In this document: positions 26,566-35,200 of the stretch, piece by piece | Layout: each line of letters opens with the position of its first letter | Numbering within the stretch: the stretch's first letter is position 1 | Source of the DNA: an uncultured Chryseobacterium sp. | GTDB taxonomy: Bacteria; Bacteroidota; Bacteroidia; Flavobacteriales; Weeksellaceae | Assembly (NCBI GenBank): GCA_913776245.1 | Contig: CAJYLO010000008.1 | Span: 1 to 64,000 of the forward strand | Reading direction: 5' to 3' | DNA length: 64,000 nt | Program-made: the position numbers and the translations under genes | Notes under the pieces: generated by a model | Told to the model about the DNA's origin: nothing | The model's input: the letters and a program-made list of their open reading frames with translations, nothing else | The model's database searches: none

Positions 26566-26585
26566 CCAAATATAATTATATTTGG
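26566..26585. promoter_or_regulatory. Perfect 20-bp palindrome with opposed -7 boxes
   Basis: CCAAATATAATTATATTTGG reads the same on both strands and contains TATATTTG on each (26567-26574 minus, 26577-26584 plus). The minus-strand copy is 11 nt upstream of the T9SS-protein ATG. It is both a likely -7 element and a possible operator. Confidence 0.5.
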
Positions 26586-26676
26586 CCAATAGTTGTTAGA
26601 AACCTTATTAAATAAGTAAGCCGGATAAAATGACATTACCCGGCCAACTACCCTAATTATATGAAGAAAAAATGTT

Positions 26677-27312
26677 TTATAACCAAGTAACAACGCCGGT
26701 TTCGACGTCATAGTTTGCGCCCACGATTTTAATTTTACCCTCTGCTTCCAGTCTGTTAAGTGTTGAGCTTTGCTTGCGGATGTCTTCTATGGCTTGCTTT
26801 ACATTATGATGATTCAGCCTTTCCAGAAGATCTTCGTTGGCAGAAGACCGTTCTTCGCCATCTTTGATGATAGTTTTGATAATCGGATCAAAATGCCCAA
26901 TGAGGTGATTCAGATTATCCATTCCCATTCCTTCGATAGCTGCTGCATCCAAGCCGCCTTTCAGCGCACCGCATTTGGAGTGTCCTAAAACAACCACAAG
27001 CTTTGATCCCGCAACATTGCAGCCAAACTCCATAGAGCCGAGAATATCCTGATTCACGAAATTTCCCGCAATTCTGATGCTGAAAATGTCACCCAATCCT
27101 TGGTCAAAGATCAGTTCAGCAGACGTCCGGCTGTCAATACAGCTTAGAACAACTGCAAATGGCCATTGTCCGGCTCTGGTTGCATTCACTTGTTCCAGAA
27201 GATCCCGGTTGGCTTTCAGATTGTTTACGAATCTTTGGTTGCCTTCTTTCAGAAAGTTAAGGGCTTTTTCAGGAGTTATCGTAGCTTGTGTTTCAGATGT
27301 ATGTGCTTTCAT
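26677..27312 (-). CDS. Beta-class carbonic anhydrase (second of two)
   Basis: This 211-residue enzyme interconverts CO2 and bicarbonate. Zinc ligands and catalytic dyad are visible: Cys58, Asp60 and Arg62 in CIDSRTS, and His111 and Cys114 in GHSKCGAL. No signal peptide, so cytoplasmic. It starts 57 bp downstream of the SulP transporter on the same strand and likely shares its transcript. It is only distantly similar to the other carbonic anhydrase at 29477-30142, with a shorter active-site loop (IDSRTSAELIFDQG). Confidence 0.93.
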   Translation of the reverse strand: MKAHTSETQATITPEKALNFLKEGNQRFVNNLKANRDLLEQVNATRAGQWPFAVVLSCIDSRTSAELIFDQGLGDIFSIRIAGNFVNQDILGSMEFGCNVAGSKLVVVLGHSKCGALKGGLDAAAIEGMGMDNLNHLIGHFDPIIKTIIKDGEERSSANEDLLERLNHHNVKQAIEDIRKQSSTLNRLEAEGKIKIVGANYDVETGVVTWL

Positions 27313-27368
27313 TTTATTTGTAATTGATTATAATGTTATTTTAATTGAAATTTATAAGTTTTGATAAA

Positions 27369-28964
27369 TTACATCGCTCTCCTGTGATTTACTACCACAT
27401 GAGAGTCCTGATCATTGGCATAATCCCTGTAGGATGTTTTGAAGCCGACAAGATCTACTTCAATATCTTCTTCTTTTGCTCTTACATTGGCAAAATCCTG
27501 AATCATCTCCAGAACGTCCGTGGTGATGTATGATGTGGTTCTGGCATCAATAACTACCTTAGATCCGGATTTTATGTTCTTTAATGTTTTTTTGATGGCT
27601 GCCTTATTAAGAAAGGAAACCTCTTCTGCCAGTTTTATGCTGACCTCATCTGCATCATCCAGCGTTTCCCGGCTCAGGTAGTAAGCTCTTTTCATATTTC
27701 CCTGCAAGATATAGATGATTGAAATAAGTAAACCTATCCCAACACCTTTTAGCAAATCGGTTGCAACCACAGCCACTACTGTTGCGACAAACGGAATAAA
27801 CTGGTATTTTCCATTTTTCCAAAAATGTTTGAATGTCGCAGGCTTAGCCAGTTTATATCCTACCAGAATCAAAACGGCTGCCAGTGTAGCCAGTGGAATA
27901 AGATTAAGGATGAACGGAATCGATAATACGCAGATCAGAAGTAAAACACCGTGGATAATGGTTGATAATTTTGATGTTGCTCCGGCATTGGCATTGGCAG
28001 AGCTTCTTACAACCACGGATGTCATTGGTAAGCCGCCAATGAATGCGCTTATCATATTGCCAATTCCCTGTGCTTTGAGCTCCAGATTAGTGTCCGTGAT
28101 TCTTCTTTTCACATCCAGCCTGTCAGATGCTTCTATACAGAGCAATGTTTCTATAGATGCGACTATGGCAATGGTGGCTCCGGTGATCCATACTTTCGGA
28201 TTGGTAAACCCCGCAAAATCCGGAAACGTGATAAGGTTTTTGAAGTCTTCCAGACTTTTGGGAACAGGAAGTGTTACTAAATGTTCCGGAGAAATGGCGA
28301 GTGAACTTTCTGTTATTTTAAATAATTCGTTCAGAAGAATTCCTGTAACAACAGCAACCAAAGCGCCCGGCAAAACTTTTAGTCTTTTGAGAGCCGGGAT
28401 CTGATCCCAGGCCAGCAAAATACCCATAGAGACTAGTGTAATCACAACCGCACCAAGATGTATGGCAGCCAGTAATTCGGTAAAAAAACCGCTATTGAAA
28501 CCATTGTCAAACAGAGATTCATGACCTTCATAATCTTTATCAAATCCGACGGCATGAGAGATCTGTTTTAATATGATAATAATACCAATTCCGGCAAGCA
28601 TTCCTTCTATAACATTGTTGGGGAAATAGCTGGAGATGCTTCCTGCACGGATAAATCCTAGGATGAGTTGTATAATACCAGCAATAATACCGGCACACAG
28701 AAAAAGTTCAAATGCACCAATATCAGTAATCGCTACTAAAATAATGGCAGTGAGTCCCGCAGCAGGCCCGGAAACCGAAATGTTAGAATTGCTGATTGCG
28801 CCTACTACTATTCCGCCCACTACTCCCGCAATAATTCCGGATAGCGGCGGTGCGCCGGACGCCAGCGCAATGCCCAGACAAAGTGGTAAGGCCACTAGGA
28901 AAACGACAAGTCCGGATGGTAAGTTCTCTTTGATCCCTCCGAACAAAGATGTTGAATTTTTCAT
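27369..28964 (-). CDS. SulP family anion/bicarbonate transporter
   Basis: I start at the ATG at 28964 (MKNSTSLFGGIKENLPSGLV); the in-frame TTG at 28985 is unlikely. The 531-residue protein has 10-12 hydrophobic helices with family segments FLVALPLCLGIALASGAPP and GGLPMTSVVVRSSANANAGA, and a C-terminal STAS domain (about residues 430-525: KVVIDARTTSYITTDVLEM). SulP members carry bicarbonate, sulfate or other anions. Sandwiched between two carbonic anhydrases, bicarbonate (a BicA-like role) is the best inference. Confidence 0.9.
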   Translation of the reverse strand: MKNSTSLFGGIKENLPSGLVVFLVALPLCLGIALASGAPPLSGIIAGVVGGIVVGAISNSNISVSGPAAGLTAIILVAITDIGAFELFLCAGIIAGIIQLILGFIRAGSISSYFPNNVIEGMLAGIGIIIILKQISHAVGFDKDYEGHESLFDNGFNSGFFTELLAAIHLGAVVITLVSMGILLAWDQIPALKRLKVLPGALVAVVTGILLNELFKITESSLAISPEHLVTLPVPKSLEDFKNLITFPDFAGFTNPKVWITGATIAIVASIETLLCIEASDRLDVKRRITDTNLELKAQGIGNMISAFIGGLPMTSVVVRSSANANAGATSKLSTIIHGVLLLICVLSIPFILNLIPLATLAAVLILVGYKLAKPATFKHFWKNGKYQFIPFVATVVAVVATDLLKGVGIGLLISIIYILQGNMKRAYYLSRETLDDADEVSIKLAEEVSFLNKAAIKKTLKNIKSGSKVVIDARTTSYITTDVLEMIQDFANVRAKEEDIEVDLVGFKTSYRDYANDQDSHVVVNHRRAM

Positions 28965-29095
28965 TTGTAAATTTTTAGGTTTCAACGGTTTAACAGTCCA
29001 CCGAAAAATAAAGGCAAGTGTTTTTATTCACAATTACTGGTGGCTGCATCGTATAAATAACCGGTGCCTCAGATAAGCGGCATCGAAGAAGATGT

Positions 29096-29150
29096 TTTTA
29101 GATGCACAGAATTAGCTGGCTTACTTATGCAAGCTTAAAAGCATCTAAAA
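29096..29150. repeat. Inverted repeat in the SulP leader
   Basis: TTTTAGATGC (29096-29105) and GCATCTAAAA (29141-29150) form a perfect 10-bp stem with a 35-nt loop containing a second AGCT-AGCT pairing. No U run follows on either strand. The 195 bp between the small gene and SulP also hold further GC-richer sequence (GATGCCGCTTATCTGAGGC) that may fold. Confidence 0.4.
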
Positions 29151-29159
29151 TAAAGTTAT

Positions 29160-29459
29160 TTATATGTTTTCCGGAGGAGGGGAAAAAGTGCTGAGAAATG
29201 GCGGAAAATATAGTTTGGATTCCCAGCTGTAACTCATTTTTTTATGAGGGTCAGATTCAAAGAATTTTATAAAGTCGTGGATGTCCAGAGTTTTGGGAAT
29301 CGTTTTCTCGTAAATTACAATTGTATTTCCGGAGTGTTGTTCTTCTTCATTGATCACAACATTGGTTCTGGGCAGTTCCCATCCAAAAACTGCAGCAATA
29401 CCCGGTATTGCTGTAAAGTTTAAGAAAACCGTTAATGTTATAATACTCCAAAACTTCAT
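29160..29459 (-). CDS. Small secreted/membrane-linked protein in the carbonic anhydrase-SulP locus
   Basis: A 99-residue protein begins MKFWSIITLTVFLNFTAIPG, a signal peptide or single membrane helix, followed by a polar middle (NVVINEEEQHSGNTIVIYEK) and a proline-rich end (FPPFLSTFSPPPENI). It has no recognised domain. It begins 17 bp after the first carbonic anhydrase gene and precedes SulP, which suggests one operon. Its size and position make an accessory role possible, but this is inference only. Confidence 0.65.
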   Translation of the reverse strand: MKFWSIITLTVFLNFTAIPGIAAVFGWELPRTNVVINEEEQHSGNTIVIYEKTIPKTLDIHDFIKFFESDPHKKMSYSWESKLYFPPFLSTFSPPPENI

Positions 29460-29476
29460 TTTCTCATTTGATGAGG

Positions 29477-30142
29477 TTATTTTCTTCGGCTCATCACCCA
29501 GTCAGAATCTGTAAGATTATAAATCTTCTGGATGTCTTTTAATATTTTTTCAAAATCGATTTCAAGGTCAATAATTCTGCCTGTTCTCAGGTCAAACACC
29601 CAACCGTGGACTACTGGCTGCTCTTCAAGAATATAACGTTCCTGGACGCAGGCCATTTTGATCACATTGATGCACTGTTCCTGAACGTTAAGTTCCACAA
29701 GGCGGTCATATCGTTTTGAATCATCTTCAATGGCATCAAGCTCGGTCTGATGCAGCCTGTACACATCCCGTATATTTCTAAGCCAGGGATTGAGCAGACC
29801 AAGATCCTGAGATGTCATCGCGGCCTTCACACCGCCGCAGTTATAGTGGCCACATACGATGATATGCTTTACTTTCAGATGTTCTACAGCATATTGGATT
29901 ACGGCTGTAGAACTCATATCGAGCGTGTTGATGACATTAGCAATATTTCTGTGAACAAAGACTTCGCCCGGCTCTGCACCTATCATATCTTCCGCAGTTA
30001 CACGGCTATCCGAGCATCCGATGTAGAGATATTCGGGGTTTTGCGTTTTGGCGAGTTCGTGGAAATATTGCGGGTTATCCGCAATTTTCGACTCTACCCA
30101 TTTTTTGTTGTTCTCAAAAATAGCTTTATATGAATTTGCCAT
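29477..30142 (-). CDS. Beta-class carbonic anhydrase (first of two)
   Basis: This 221-residue cytoplasmic carbonic anhydrase has Cys43, Asp45 and Arg47 (CSDSRVTAEDMIG) and His99 and Cys102 (GHYNCGGVKAA). The longer ADPGEV/FVHRNIANVI-type region is that of the E. coli Can-like clade. It is the first gene of a minus-strand run that continues with the small protein, SulP transporter and second carbonic anhydrase, pointing to inorganic-carbon supply. A -7-like TAATTTTG lies at 30210-30217, 67 nt upstream. Confidence 0.93.
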   Translation of the reverse strand: MANSYKAIFENNKKWVESKIADNPQYFHELAKTQNPEYLYIGCSDSRVTAEDMIGAEPGEVFVHRNIANVINTLDMSSTAVIQYAVEHLKVKHIIVCGHYNCGGVKAAMTSQDLGLLNPWLRNIRDVYRLHQTELDAIEDDSKRYDRLVELNVQEQCINVIKMACVQERYILEEQPVVHGWVFDLRTGRIIDLEIDFEKILKDIQKIYNLTDSDWVMSRRK

Positions 30143-30436
30143 CTATGTGATTGTTATTTATTTCACTGAAAGCACCTTTGTTTTTCAATAGACGAAATCA
30201 ATAATGATGCAAAATTAATGATAAATCTTTAAAAACCGAATTTTTAACAATGTTTAAGATTTATAATTTACTATTATCTCAAAAATATCTTGGAATAGCG
30301 TCAAAAGTTGACGTGTTACAATTTTTGTTTTTTTATATTTTTTTGCCTTATAATGCGACAAAGTTTGTCGTATCTTAAATTTTAAATGATTGGAATTTAA
30401 TGTTTTGTGAATTTTAATTTAACATAATATAGAGGT
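30143..30436. other. AT-rich intergenic region with two perfect palindromes
   Basis: No gene is seen between the carbonic anhydrase and the 11-bp repeats. Two short perfect palindromes occur 43 bp apart: CGTCAA-AAG-TTGACG (30299-30313) and CGACAAA-G-TTTGTCG (30356-30370). A related imperfect copy, CGACAAGTTTTGACG, is at 30609-30623. Three similar motifs in front of the RHS operon could be operator sites. Confidence 0.45.
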
Positions 30437-30524
30437 TTCTATATCCTTTGTATATCCTTTCTTCGATGGTTGTATATCCATTCTATATCCGTTGCATATC
30501 CCTTCTTCGATGCTTGTTCGATTA
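30437..30524. repeat. Eight 11-bp tandem repeat units
   Basis: Read every 11 bp from 30437 the sequence is TTCTATATCCT, TTGTATATCCT, TTCTTCGATGG, TTGTATATCCA, TTCTATATCCG, TTGCATATCCC, TTCTTCGATGC, TTGTTCGATTA. Five units contain ATATCC. The block of units 1-3 recurs as units 5-7 (44 bp apart, 4 differences in 36 bp). The period is one helical turn, so all ATATCC boxes face one side of the helix. It lies 176 bp upstream of the first gene of the RHS operon. Confidence 0.75.
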
Positions 30525-30546
30525 TATTTTATTCAAAAGTAAAAAA

Positions 30547-30564
30547 ATAACGGTTTTCCGTTAT
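30547..30564. repeat. Hairpin palindrome upstream of the RHS operon
   Basis: ATAACGG-TTTT-CCGTTAT is a perfect 7-bp stem with a TTTT loop. It lies 136 bp before the first ATG of the operon. It has no adjacent U run, so an operator or processing site is as likely as a terminator. Confidence 0.4.
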
Positions 30565-30699
30565 GTTTGTTAATAAAAATTATGTTATTTTCGTTTTTGT
30601 ATATAAAACGACAAGTTTTGACGTATATCTATTTTATAATTGCATAAAAACTGTGAATAACTTCTATATGGGATTAACTTAACAAAAAAATTATATAAC

Positions 30700-31743
30700 A
30701 TGAACAATAAAACTATGAAAAAAACATTCTTCACATCCTTTTTCGCATTACTTACATTGTCTGCAAATGCACAACTACAAAATGGAAGTTTTGACCAATT
30801 AACGGCTAAATACATTAGGGTTAATAATATTTCTGAGTATTCTTTTTTAGGACTTGGTCAGCAAACAAATGATATGATCATTGCAGATAATGGTGCTACA
30901 AAACTTTATGGAGGAGGATATTTTTTTAGGGTGCATAACGACTCTGCCCCTAGTCAATATGTAGATGCATTGATGATAGATGATAATGGTAATGTAGGGA
31001 TAGGAGGGACTAAGCCCACCGCAAAATTAGATGTTAATTCAGCAGGACAAAGGGTTTTAGTAAATTATCAGGATAAGCCTTCAGTATCATTTATCCCGAA
31101 CAATGGGAATAGCTGGTTTCATATCAGTCATGGGTTAAATAATGATCTTGCAATCTCACAAGGCGGTAATGTTGATTTTCAAAGGTTGGTAACAATTACA
31201 AACAGTGGAAGTGTTGGTATTGGTATTTCAAATCCCATGGCAAAACTGGATGTGGACGGTAATGTAAAACTGTCGGGAGATCTAATTTCTAGTGGAGTAA
31301 ATGGTTGGATATTTCATACTCCAGATGATCAAAGAAGAACACTTCATATTGCTCCAAGTCTTCCTAATGGAGATTTTGATTGGGCGAAGCAAGTTGTTTT
31401 TAATAATAATGGAAATGTTTTAATCAATGGTAAACTAGAAGCCAAAGAAGTGAAAGTTACTCTTTCTCCGACAGCGGATTTTGTTTTTGAAGAAAAGTAT
31501 GATCTGCCAAAATTAGAAAATATTGAGAAATTCATCAAAGAGAACAAACATTTACCCGAAGTTGCTTCAGCTAAAGAAATGGAAAAAGAAGGGGTGAATG
31601 TGGGCGAATTTCAAATCAAGCTATTGCAAAAAATTGAAGAATTAACCCTTTATACTATTGAGCAGAATAAGATAAATCAGGAACAAGGAAAGAAAATAGA
31701 GGAATTGGAAAAGCAATTAATACAATTAAATTCTAAAAAATAA
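30700..31743 (+). CDS. Secreted VGIG-repeat protein with C-terminal coiled coil
   Basis: The 347-residue protein has a signal peptide (MKKTFFTSFFALLTLSANAQ, from the second ATG at 30715). Repeated motifs follow: GNVGIGGTKPTAKLDVNSAG near residue 100, GSVGIGISNPMAKLDVDGN near 175, and GNVLINGKLEAKEVKV near 240. The end is the common Bacteroidota tail FIKENKHLPEVASAKEM and a coiled coil (QKIEELTLYTIEQNKINQEQ), resembling phage tail-fibre/trimeric stalk proteins. It heads the RHS operon (6 bp to the next gene) and may be surface-displayed with it. Both ATGs at 30700 and 30715 are plausible starts. Confidence 0.8.
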   Translation: MNNKTMKKTFFTSFFALLTLSANAQLQNGSFDQLTAKYIRVNNISEYSFLGLGQQTNDMIIADNGATKLYGGGYFFRVHNDSAPSQYVDALMIDDNGNVGIGGTKPTAKLDVNSAGQRVLVNYQDKPSVSFIPNNGNSWFHISHGLNNDLAISQGGNVDFQRLVTITNSGSVGIGISNPMAKLDVDGNVKLSGDLISSGVNGWIFHTPDDQRRTLHIAPSLPNGDFDWAKQVVFNNNGNVLINGKLEAKEVKVTLSPTADFVFEEKYDLPKLENIEKFIKENKHLPEVASAKEMEKEGVNVGEFQIKLLQKIEELTLYTIEQNKINQEQGKKIEELEKQLIQLNSKK

Positions 31744-31749
31744 AAACTT

Positions 31750-32208
31750 ATGAAAGCGATATATTTTTTATTAGTATTGATTTGTCCCATTCTATGTTTT
31801 TCTCAGACGGAAATTTATTTTAAGTATGACGAAGCTGGAAATCAGCGGTACAGAGGAAATGATATTAATGGGAAACAGGCAGAAGAAACACCTCCTGAAG
31901 CAGAAGTCGCGTTAATGACACAAAATGATACTCTGTCTGATGAATTATTCTGGAACGAAATACGAATTTATCCTGTTCCTGTAAAAGATATTTTAACAAT
32001 TGACTGGACAGACAAAGCTGATGCGCTTATAGATAATGTCAGCTTATACCAGCACAATTCCCTGTCTTCCTTGATTCAGCAAAAGAATTACCCTAATATC
32101 AATCGTCAGGTACAGATTGATATGAGCTCGTATTACATGGGGGTTTATATTCTGAGTTTTCAGCTAAAAGACGGTAGAACAATATCCAGGAATATTACAA
32201 AACAGTAG
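31750..32208 (+). CDS. Small secreted protein with T9SS-CTD-like end
   Basis: A 152-residue protein has a signal peptide (MKAIYFLLVLICPILCFSQ), then FKYDEAGNQRYRGNDINGKQ, a single YD/RHS-like motif, and a C-terminal domain resembling a T9SS sorting signal: IRIYPVPVKDILTIDW, a middle strand region and MGVYILSFQLKDGRTISRNITK. It lies 6 bp after the VGIG-repeat gene and 60 bp before the RHS gene, so all are probably one operon. Linking T9SS-type sorting to the RHS protein is inference. Confidence 0.8.
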   Translation: MKAIYFLLVLICPILCFSQTEIYFKYDEAGNQRYRGNDINGKQAEETPPEAEVALMTQNDTLSDELFWNEIRIYPVPVKDILTIDWTDKADALIDNVSLYQHNSLSSLIQQKNYPNINRQVQIDMSSYYMGVYILSFQLKDGRTISRNITKQ

Positions 32209-32268
32209 CCCTACACCTGTTTATATTTTATAAAAACTAAATCTAAACTCTTATTAGATAAAAGAACT

Positions 32269-35200
32269 ATGAAAAATTTTTATACTTTCATATTATCCAC
32301 GTTTTCGATACTTGGTTTTTCACAAACGATTCTTAATCAGTCAGAAACGGCTTCCAGAAGCGTTCAAGATCCTAATGTGGTAATTTTAGCTCCAGGTTTC
32401 AATGCTAAGTCCAGCATATCAAACCCATTTTATGCAAAAATTGGTGAGCCTACAGATACCCCTACAAATCCAACTAACTCAGATGCGGGATCTGGCAATC
32501 CTTCGGGAACTGTAGGTTCTAATAGTTTTCATGACACACAAGGGAATATAGAAGTCAATGGCGGCGGACAGCTACAGTATACGCTTCCTATTGCTTTGCC
32601 TCCCGGTGTTAAGAGTGTAGCTCCACAAGTTAATTTGGCTTATACTAGTGGGAGTGGCAATGGAATTGCAGGTTTTGGTTGGAGCTTATCAGGTATTACC
32701 AGTATTTCAAGGGTTGGTAAAAATTTTGAAAAAGACGGAGAAGTCAAAGGTATACAATTCGATTATTCTGATTATTACAGCTTTAATGGTCAGAGGTTAA
32801 TTCTAAAATCCGGAGAATATGGAAAAAATGGTGCTGAATATGTAACTGAAAAATTTTCAAATATTAAAATAAAGGGTTTAGGTGAATTTAATTCATTCTA
32901 TACTACGATTAAGGGAACAGCATCTTTTGAAGTAACTTTCGAAGATGGTTCTACTGGAATATATGGCTATTATGTGCCTTATGGTACACCCGCAATGTAC
33001 AGCGCAACAACACCTACCGAATACTATTTATGGAGATGGAAAGATGCCCAAGGAAATAGTATATACTATAATTATAGTTATTCAAATAATGTGGCTGTGA
33101 TTTCTAGCATACAATGGGGAGGAAATGATACATTAGGAACTTCACATTTTAACGAAATTGTTTTTAACTATGAGCAACGATTGTCTTCTGAGCAGTCTTA
33201 TAAGGAAGGAGTAAGTTTCACACAAGATAAAATATTGAAATCAGTTGTTGTAAATACAAACGGAAATTTATTCAGAAAATATATTATTGAAAATAAAAAA
33301 GAGAGTAATTCTAATTATCAGTTTGTAGAAAATATTGCGGTTTATAACCCTAATAATGAATCGGCAAACCCAATAACATTTTTATATCCTACCCAAACAA
33401 ATGTAAACCCCATAACATCTTCCATCCCAAATAGTGACCCATTTGATAAAGTGGTATTAACTGGAGATTTCAATGGAGATGGATATGTTGACTTTCTTAT
33501 GGAAGGTAGTCAATTAAAATTAGGGGCTTTTAATGATAATTACTCAATCATTCCAATCAATCTAAATTTAATAAAAAATTCGCCTAATGCGATTGTTATA
33601 AATTACTTAGTTGATGAAAATAATAAAATTACACAGGGAAATGGAATAATATTATATGAAAATGATTATGTGAAAAGTTATGTTTTCCGAAATAATACCT
33701 TTGTTGAAACTTTTAGTAAATATGTTGGAAAGCCCCAGTGGTGTATAGGTTTTTCATTTTGTAATTTAATTAAAAAATTAGATTTCGGTGATATTGATGG
33801 AGATGGAATTTATGAAGTGTTTGTAAAAATAGGAAGACAGGAGGGAGATCTTTTTGGAGGTGGTGGCAAACCCCAGGGATTCTATATTATTGACGAATTT
33901 ATAGTAAGATTAAAAAATGCTAATTTACCTGTTATACAGATTAATGAAAACAGAGAAGATGTTATAGATTTTGTTAGAAATGAAACTTATACTGATTTTA
34001 ATGGAGACGGTATAGTTAATACTATTAGAATCTACAATTCTAAGTATTCTGTTTTTGAATTTCAAAAAATTGATAATAACACCTACAAGAAAAACTTAGT
34101 ATTTACAGGAAATTTACTTGATTCGCAGGATCCAAATATCCCATATCTTTTTGGAGATTTTAATGGAGATAGTGTTGTTGATTTTTGTATCCCTATTGCT
34201 GATAAACAAAGTTCTTGGAGGTTTTATATGGGTACAGGTAAAGGATTTACTACACAATTGAAAACAAATTTTCTATATTTTGAAAAACCGATAAGAGATC
34301 AAGTGGGAAATGATTTAAGGACTCTTATACATAATTATTATTATAATTATGATTACAATAAAGATGGGAAAACTGATATTATAAGGTTTAAGACCTATAA
34401 TAACTTGAATTTAATGAATGATTCTTTTCGGAATGTTGGTTATAGTATCGAAACTCGTGTTGTGAGTTCTGTTTCGAGTGGCAATATAGAGTTCTCTACC
34501 TTGAATAACATTACATATTCTAAATCTATATTAGGTAACATGGAATTTACTCTATATATGCCATTGGTAGCTAATATTAATACTATAAATTATGTTTATG
34601 ATTTTCATATATATTGGAAAACTGAGTTAATCAAATATAAATCCCAAATTCCTTTACCAAATCTTTTGAGCATTAATTCTATCGTACAAGGGGGAGTTAA
34701 TACCTCAATAAAATATGAAGAAATTTCCAGCCAAAACAATTTGTATTTAGGTCAAAACAATATGACATTTCCATATCAGGAAAAAGAAAATTTGACAAAG
34801 TTATTTGTTGTTTCTCAACTTCAAGTTCCCATTAATGGCAATACATTTCTTAAGCAAGATTTTAGATATAGAGGCTTGACAACTCATTTGCAAGGAAGGG
34901 GACTAATTGGTTTTCGTCAAACAACACGTTCATCTTGGTATTCAGATGATTTAGTAAATACAAAAATATGGAGTGGCGCAGAAATAGACCCTATAAATGA
35001 GGGACTTCCAATTAAAGAATGGAGTATAAAAACGAATACGGAGTCTCAAATTTTCCCTACAGATATTTCTGAAAATAACACTCAGCTTCTTACTTTTAAT
35101 TCAACACAATATAGATTTGATAAGCTGCTTAATGGAAACCTTGTTAATATTAACAATATATCACCATCTGAAAAGCCTAATATTGTTTCTGCTACAATCC

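Noticed and set aside
27715..28404. 229-codon plus-strand frame antisense to the SulP gene
   Set aside because: Mirror of the hydrophobic SulP coding sequence, with no own promoter or domain.
30437..30524. Possible CRISPR array
   Set aside because: Units are 11 bp with no spacers and no cas genes nearby.
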